A DNA stretch of 64,000 nucleotides, taken from Streptomyces sp. RFCAC02 (GTDB lineage Bacteria; Actinomycetota; Actinomycetes; Streptomycetales; Streptomycetaceae). Both the position numbers and the translations under genes were made by a program. Numbering within the stretch: the stretch's first letter is position 1; every line of letters starts with the position of its first letter. The stretch lies in NCBI RefSeq assembly GCF_004193175.1, contig NZ_SAUH01000001.1, forward strand, positions 1,405,501 to 1,469,500. Reading direction: 5' to 3'. The notes under the pieces were generated by a model, which did not search any database, was not told the DNA's origin, and saw only the letters and a list, made by a program, of their open reading frames with translations. Of this stretch, positions 59,834 through 64,000 are shown one piece after another.

Positions 59834-61102
59834 ATGACCGTGAACACGACCCATCGAACGGTGGTTGTCACCGGTGTCGGCGCGACCACACCGCTGGGTG
59901 GCGACAGCGCGACGACGTGGGAGGGCCTGGTCGCCGGCCGGTCCGGTGTGGGGGTCCTGACGGAGGAGTGGGCGCGGGATCTGCCGGTCCGCATCGCCGC
60001 CAGGGCCGCCGTGGACCCGGCCGAGGTGCTGCCGCGCCCGGTGGCCAGGAAGCTGGACCGCTCGGCGCAGTTCGCGCTGCTGGCGACGCGCGAGGCGTGG
60101 GCGGACGCGGGCTTCTCGGGCCGCGCCGGTGACGACGACGCGCTGGACCCGACGCGGGTGGGCGCCGTCGTGGCCTCGGGCATCGGCGGTGTGACGACCC
60201 TGCTCGACCAGTACGACGTGCTGCGCGAGAAGGGTGCGCGGCGGGTGTCTCCGCACACCGTGCCGATGCTCATGCCGAACAGCCCGGCGGCCAACGTCGG
60301 TCTGGAGATCAACGCGCAGGCCGGCGCGCACGCCCCGGTCAGCGCGTGCGCCTCGGGCGCCGAGGCCGTGGGCTACGCGGTGGAGATGATCCGCACGGGC
60401 CGGGCCGACGTGGTGGTGGCCGGCGGCACGGAGGCGGCGATCCACCCGCTGCCGATCGCGGCGTTCGCCACGATGATGGCGCTGTCGAAGAACGAGGGCG
60501 ACCCGGCGAAGGTGTCGCGGCCCTACGACCGGGACCGTGACGGCTTCGTGCTGGGCGAGGGCGCCGGCGTGGTCGTGCTGGAGTCCGCCGAGCACGCCAG
60601 GCGGCGTGGCGCGCGGGTGTACTGCGAGGTCCTCGGGCAGGGCCTGTCGGGCGACGCGCACCACATCGCGCAGCCCGAGCCGACGGGCCGCGGCATCGCC
60701 GCCGCCCTGCGGCACGTGCTGGACGGTTCGGACCTGAAGCCGGAGCAGCTCGTCCACGTGAACGCGCACGCCACCTCGACGCCGCTGGGCGACCTGGCGG
60801 AGGTCAAGGCGCTGCGGTCGGTCCTCGGTGACGACCTGGACCACATGGCGATCTCGGCGACCAAGTCGATGACCGGTCACCTGCTGGGCGGCGCCGGCGG
60901 CATCGAGACGGTCGCGACGGTGCTGGCGCTGCACCACAGGACGGCGCCCCCGACGATCAACGTCGACAACCTCGACCCGGACGTGGACGCCGACATCGTG
61001 CGGGACGAGGCGCGGGAGCTGCCCTCCGGCACGATCGCCGCGGTGAACAACTCGTTCGGCTTCGGCGGCCACAACGTGGTCCTGGCCATGCGGACGGTCT
61101 GA
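59834..61102 (+). CDS. fabF: 3-oxoacyl-ACP synthase II
   Basis: 422 residues; ATG 59834, preceded by GGAGAG. Elongating beta-ketoacyl-ACP synthase. Catalytic Cys in VSACASGAEAVG, His in HVNAHATSTPLGD and His in MTGHLLGGAGG (with Lys in TKSMTG) make the C-H-H triad of FabF. Last gene of the operon, followed by a strong terminator. Confidence 0.97.
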   Translation: MTVNTTHRTVVVTGVGATTPLGGDSATTWEGLVAGRSGVGVLTEEWARDLPVRIAARAAVDPAEVLPRPVARKLDRSAQFALLATREAWADAGFSGRAGDDDALDPTRVGAVVASGIGGVTTLLDQYDVLREKGARRVSPHTVPMLMPNSPAANVGLEINAQAGAHAPVSACASGAEAVGYAVEMIRTGRADVVVAGGTEAAIHPLPIAAFATMMALSKNEGDPAKVSRPYDRDRDGFVLGEGAGVVVLESAEHARRRGARVYCEVLGQGLSGDAHHIAQPEPTGRGIAAALRHVLDGSDLKPEQLVHVNAHATSTPLGDLAEVKALRSVLGDDLDHMAISATKSMTGHLLGGAGGIETVATVLALHHRTAPPTINVDNLDPDVDADIVRDEARELPSGTIAAVNNSFGFGGHNVVLAMRTV

Positions 61103-61120
61103 GGCCTGCCCCCGCACCGT

Positions 61121-61177
61121 ACGGCGGCCCGCTCCCGGTCGCGCCCCTCGTGGCGCGGTCCGGGGGCGGGCCGCCGT
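61121..61177. terminator. Strong terminator after fabF
   Basis: A 12-bp perfect stem (ACGGCGGCCCGC at 61121-61132 with complement at 61166-61177) encloses a second imperfect GC stem. It separates fabF from the convergent DeoR gene ending at 61188. Confidence 0.85.
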
Positions 61178-61187
61178 CGTGCTGGGG

Positions 61188-61997
61188 TCAGTCGCCCGCT
61201 TCGCCGTCGGGGAGGACGAGCCGCACGTGTTCGGCGGCCAGCCTGCGGCGGACGGCGGGCGGCGGCTCGGCGTCGGTGACGACGGCGTCGAGGCGGTCCC
61301 AGCCGCACAGGAGGACGGGCGCCGTGGTCGTGAACTTGGTGTGGCCGATGAGGAGGACGACCCGTTCCGCTATGTCCATGAGGGTCTCCTTGACCTGCCG
61401 CTCCACGTCGGCGGCGGCGTAGATCCCGCGCTCGTCCACGCCGGCGGCGCCGAGGTAGCAGGTGCGGACCTTGAGGCGCCGCGCGGTGTCGACGGTGAGG
61501 GAGCCGACGAGCGCGCGGCTGGGCGCGAACAGGTCGCCGCCGAGGGCGATGCCCCGGGCGCCCGGCCGGTCCATGAGGAGGTCGATCACGGGCACCGAGT
61601 GGGTGACGACGGTGCCGTGGAACGTGTCGGGGAGCGCGGCGGCGAGCTGGTAGGCGGTGGTGCCGGCGTCGACGGCGATGACGTCGTCGTCGCGGACGCA
61701 GTCGGCGGCGGCCCGGCCGACGGCGCGTTTCTGCTCGACGTCGGCGGTGGAGCGGCTGGTGTACGCGGGGGCGGCGCGGTCGCGGGGGGCGCCGGCCGGC
61801 AGGACGACGCCGCCGCGCACGGCCATGACCTTGCCCTCGGCGGCGAGGCGGCGGATGTCGCGGCGCGCGGTCATCTCGGAGACGCCGAGGCGGGCGGCGG
61901 CGTCCGCGATGGACAGGAAGCCGGTCTCGCGCAGGGCGTCGACGACCTCGTCGCGGCGAGCGGGGGCCGCCCGGTACTTCAGCGGGTCTTGCGGCAC
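61188..61997 (-). CDS. DeoR/GlpR-family regulator, CsqR-like
   Basis: 269 residues from GTG 61997. HTH about 13-70 (RRDEVVDALRETGFLSIADAAARLGVSEMTARRDIRRLAAEGKVMAVRGG), then the DeoR sugar-phosphate sensor with VIAVDAGTTAYQLA, TVVTHSVPV, ALGGDLF, GAAGVDERGIYA and Lys in IGHTKF. Divergent from a PfkB kinase and YihT-like aldolase, the position of CsqR (YihW) in sulfoquinovose operons, whose ligand is SQ-related. Likely a repressor using the inverted repeats in the 217-bp gap. Confidence 0.87.
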   Translation of the reverse strand: MPQDPLKYRAAPARRDEVVDALRETGFLSIADAAARLGVSEMTARRDIRRLAAEGKVMAVRGGVVLPAGAPRDRAAPAYTSRSTADVEQKRAVGRAAADCVRDDDVIAVDAGTTAYQLAAALPDTFHGTVVTHSVPVIDLLMDRPGARGIALGGDLFAPSRALVGSLTVDTARRLKVRTCYLGAAGVDERGIYAAADVERQVKETLMDIAERVVLLIGHTKFTTTAPVLLCGWDRLDAVVTDAEPPPAVRRRLAAEHVRLVLPDGEAGD

Positions 61998-62027
61998 GGA
62001 ACGGCACCTCGTCGGCGGGTCGGCAAC

Positions 62028-62045
62028 AGATTTTGAAACAAATCT
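62028..62045. promoter_or_regulatory. AGATTT-N6-AAATCT inverted repeat
   Basis: Perfect 6-bp arms (62028-62033, 62040-62045) with spacer TGAAAC in a very A/T-rich stretch 31 bp before the DeoR start. Probable autoregulatory operator. Confidence 0.5.
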
Positions 62046-62123
62046 AACAAACCCAGGAGCGGTTCACCGGACGGGCCTTGGGTGCGCCCGGTGCGTCAGC
62101 GGGCTGTCCAGCAGGTCCGAGGT

Positions 62124-62181
62124 TGTTCGTTACTTGACACGATGTTCCCAATAGCGCCAAAGTGTTGTCATCTAACGAACA
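62124..62181. promoter_or_regulatory. Paired 9-bp inverted repeat around TTGACA promoter element
   Basis: TGTTCGTTA (62124-62132) and its exact complement TAACGAACA (62173-62181) flank 40 bp holding a TTGACA -35 at 62134-62139. A repressor bridging or binding both would cover the promoter of the kinase gene at 62215. Likely target of the DeoR protein. Confidence 0.5.
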
Positions 62182-62214
62182 CATCCCGTCCTTTCCGGAA
62201 CAGTGAGGTACCGC

Positions 62215-63159
62215 ATGTCCGGTCCTGAAGCCGCCGTCGTGTGCGTCGGGGTGGTGACCCTCGACGCGCTCGCCCTCGTCGACCGCCACCCGGGGCCGGA
62301 CGAACGCGTCCTGGCCGACCGCGTGGCGATCACCGGCGGCGGCCCCGCCGCCACCGCGGCGGTGGTCCTGGCCAGGCAGGGCGTGCCCGTCGCGTTCGTC
62401 GGCCGGGTCGGCACCGACGCCGAGGGCGCCCAGGCCCTCGACCTGCTGGCCGCCGAGGGCGTGGACGTCACGCACACCCTGCGCGACCCGGCGACGCCCA
62501 CCCAGTCGTCCGTCGTCATCGCGGCCACCGGCAGCGCCACCCGGTCCATCGCCACACGCGCCGTCCCGCCGCTCCCCCCGCTCACCGGGGCGGCGGCCGA
62601 CCTGGTCGCCGGCGCCGGCTGGGTGCACACCGACCACCTCGGCTTCGCGCCCGTCGCGGACCTCCTGGAGCGGCGCGCCGGCACGGACCGCAGGCCCCGC
62701 GTCGCCCTGGACGCCGGGAACGACGTCGCAGGACTCGACGGGCGGCTCGGCCTGGTCGACCTGTACGTCCCCACCACCGCGTCGCTGACGGCCCGCTACG
62801 GCACCACGCCCGACGCGGCCCCCGACACCGTCGCCGACTGCGCCGCCCGCGCGCTCGCCGAGGGCGCCGGCACCGTCGTCGCCACGCACGGCGCGGGCGG
62901 CAGCGCCGCCTGGTGGCCCGGCGGCCACGCCACCGCGCCGGCCGCCACCGGCGTCGGCATCGTCTCCACCCTCGGCGCCGGCGACGTCTTCCACGGCGCG
63001 CTGCTCGCCGCCGTCTGCCGCGGCCTCGACTGGTCCGAGGCGCTGCGGCACGCCAACGCCACGGCGGCCCTCTCCTGCCGCGCCCTCGACGGCCGCAGCG
63101 CCATCCCCGGCACGGCCGAGCTGGACGCCTTCCTGACCGCCGCCGCACCGGCCGCCTGA
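62215..63159 (+). CDS. PfkB-family sugar kinase, probable sulfofructose kinase
   Basis: 314 residues from ATG 62215 (GAGG 7 nt upstream). Ribokinase-fold kinase: N-terminal GGGPAATAAVVLARQG and FVGRVGTDAEG, catalytic TLGAGDVFHGALLAA (Asp in GAGD). In E. coli the sulfo-EMP pathway kinase YihV phosphorylates 6-deoxy-6-sulfofructose before aldolase YihT. The next gene here is YihT-like, so this is probably YihV-equivalent, although specificity residues were not checked. Confidence 0.82.
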   Translation: MSGPEAAVVCVGVVTLDALALVDRHPGPDERVLADRVAITGGGPAATAAVVLARQGVPVAFVGRVGTDAEGAQALDLLAAEGVDVTHTLRDPATPTQSSVVIAATGSATRSIATRAVPPLPPLTGAAADLVAGAGWVHTDHLGFAPVADLLERRAGTDRRPRVALDAGNDVAGLDGRLGLVDLYVPTTASLTARYGTTPDAAPDTVADCAARALAEGAGTVVATHGAGGSAAWWPGGHATAPAATGVGIVSTLGAGDVFHGALLAAVCRGLDWSEALRHANATAALSCRALDGRSAIPGTAELDAFLTAAAPAA

Positions 63160-63201
63160 CCCGCACCCCGCCCACCCGCTCCACGAGGAGAACGAGAACC
63201 C

Positions 63202-64000
63202 ATGACCGCAACGACCGACCGGGCCGCCGCCACCCTCGCCGACATCGCCCGCCCCTCCGGCGGCTTCGCGATGCTGGCGGTGGACCAGCGCGAGGCGATG
63301 CGCCTGATGTTCGCGGGCGTCACCGGCGCCCCGGTGTCCGACCAGGTCCTCACCGACTTCAAGGTGAAGGCCACCGAGGTGCTGTCCCCGTACGCGTCCG
63401 GCGTCCTCGTCGACCGGCAGTTCAGCTACGACGCGGTGCTCGACGCGAAGGCCGTGCACCCGGACTGCGGCCTCATCGTCGCCGCCGACGAGTTCCTGCC
63501 CGGCAACGGCATCCCGGTGGACGCCGTCGCGATCGACGACGCCGTGGACCCGGCCGAGGCCAGGGCGCGCGGCGCCGTCGCCCTCAAGCTGCTGGTGCTG
63601 TGGCGGCAGGACGAGGACCCGGCCGGGCGCCGCGCCATGGTCGCCGAGTTCACCGCCCGCTGCCGCGCGGCCGGCCTCGTCAGCATCATCGAGCCCGTGG
63701 TGCGCCCGCCCCGGCGCGGCTGGGCCTTCGACCGCGAGGCCGCGATCGTGGCGGCCGCGAAGGAACTGGGCGACAGCGGCGCGGACCTGTACAAGGGCGA
63801 GATGCCGTACGGCGGCGACGCCGACGACGCCACCCTGCTGTCCGCCTGCCGCGCCATCGACGACGCCGTCGTCATGCCGTGGGTGATCCTTTCCTCCGGT
63901 GTGCACGCCGACCGGTTCGGCAACGCGGTCCGCGTCGCCTGCCGCGCCGGCGCCTCCGGCTTCCTGGCCGGGCGCGCCGTGTGGCAGTCCGTCATCGGCG
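63202..64000 (+). CDS. Sulfofructosephosphate aldolase, YihT-like (3' cut by window)
   Basis: 266 residues visible from ATG 63202 (GAGGAG upstream), open to the window end. From memory of E. coli YihT the match is very close across its whole length: [86 protein letters not shown] (Lys198, Schiff-base lysine), [28 protein letters not shown]. It splits SFP into dihydroxyacetone phosphate and sulfolactaldehyde. A reductase or dehydrogenase for sulfolactaldehyde is expected just to the right of the window. Confidence 0.9.
   Translation, partial: MTATTDRAAATLADIARPSGGFAMLAVDQREAMRLMFAGVTGAPVSDQVLTDFKVKATEVLSPYASGVLVDRQFSYDAVLDAKAVHPDCGLIVAADEFLPGNGIPVDAVAIDDAVDPAEARARGAVALKLLVLWRQDEDPAGRRAMVAEFTARCRAAGLVSIIEPVVRPPRRGWAFDREAAIVAAAKELGDSGADLYKGEMPYGGDADDATLLSACRAIDDAVVMPWVILSSGVHADRFGNAVRVACRAGASGFLAGRAVWQSVIG

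Noticed and set aside
59828..61117. 429-aa minus-strand ORF opposite fabF
   Set aside because: His/Arg-rich antisense frame; fabF is intact.

Overview
The window is about 64 kb of very GC-rich DNA with strong third-position GC bias, GTG and TTG starts, leaderless starts, and families typical of Streptomyces (XRE/DUF5753, DUF6879, DUF7848, SARP, FasR, homodimeric AceE). The gene order FasR-fabD-fabH-acpP-fabF, and aceE next to DUF3052, a peroxiredoxin and Ter-family genes, matches my memory of Streptomyces core chromosomes. I therefore read it as a Streptomyces, or close relative, chromosome in which a conserved backbone alternates with accessory blocks.

Layout. 1-4 kb: a TetR regulator (5' cut) beside a TetX-like flavin monooxygenase; a small lower-GC XRE block; a stand-alone holin-like protein. 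4-7.5 kb: a membrane Ser/Thr kinase flanked by a HIT protein and three short membrane proteins with Gly/Cys-rich tails. 7.5-13 kb: SDR/TetR pair, STAS protein, HD hydrolase, two alpha/beta hydrolases, a lipoprotein. 13.5-17.8 kb: a compact putative peptide-ligase cluster (MFS, ATP-grasp ligase, SARP, and a protein resembling only the N-terminal half of SagB). 17.8-23.1 kb: DesK/DesR-like two-component system divergent from a MacB/FtsX-type ABC system. 23.1-24.6 kb: a CmlR-like exporter behind what looks like a leader-peptide attenuator. 24.7-30.2 kb: two XRE modules with small partners and an epimerase. 30.5 kb: tRNA-Val(UAC).

32-42.6 kb is a tellurium-resistance (Ter)-type stress island: HAD, PRTase/TRSP/StiP and HpcH-like genes in one overlapping operon, divergent TerD, a TerA-like protein and DUF475/TerC-type membrane protein, with a secreted serine hydrolase and a small secreted protein inserted. 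The PRTase-StiP reading frame is broken by one base. 42.7-48.8 kb: DUF3052, aceE, DUF1023 hydrolase, DUF4429/SHOCT protein. 48.8-51.3 kb: MerR-aldo/keto reductase operon with a 19-bp-spacer promoter, divergent from a beta-lactamase-fold hydrolase. 51.4-55.3 kb: an ESX/LXG-like locus that appears to have lost its toxin-sized centre, with a lipoprotein and a SUKH-like ankyrin protein; the only two TTA codons I noticed are here. 55.4-61.1 kb: pirin and the FasR-fatty-acid synthase operon. 61.2-64 kb: a DeoR regulator divergent from a PfkB kinase and a YihT-type aldolase, which looks like a sulfoquinovose (sulfo-EMP) operon running off the end.

All calls come from reading sequence and remembered families; no search was run.
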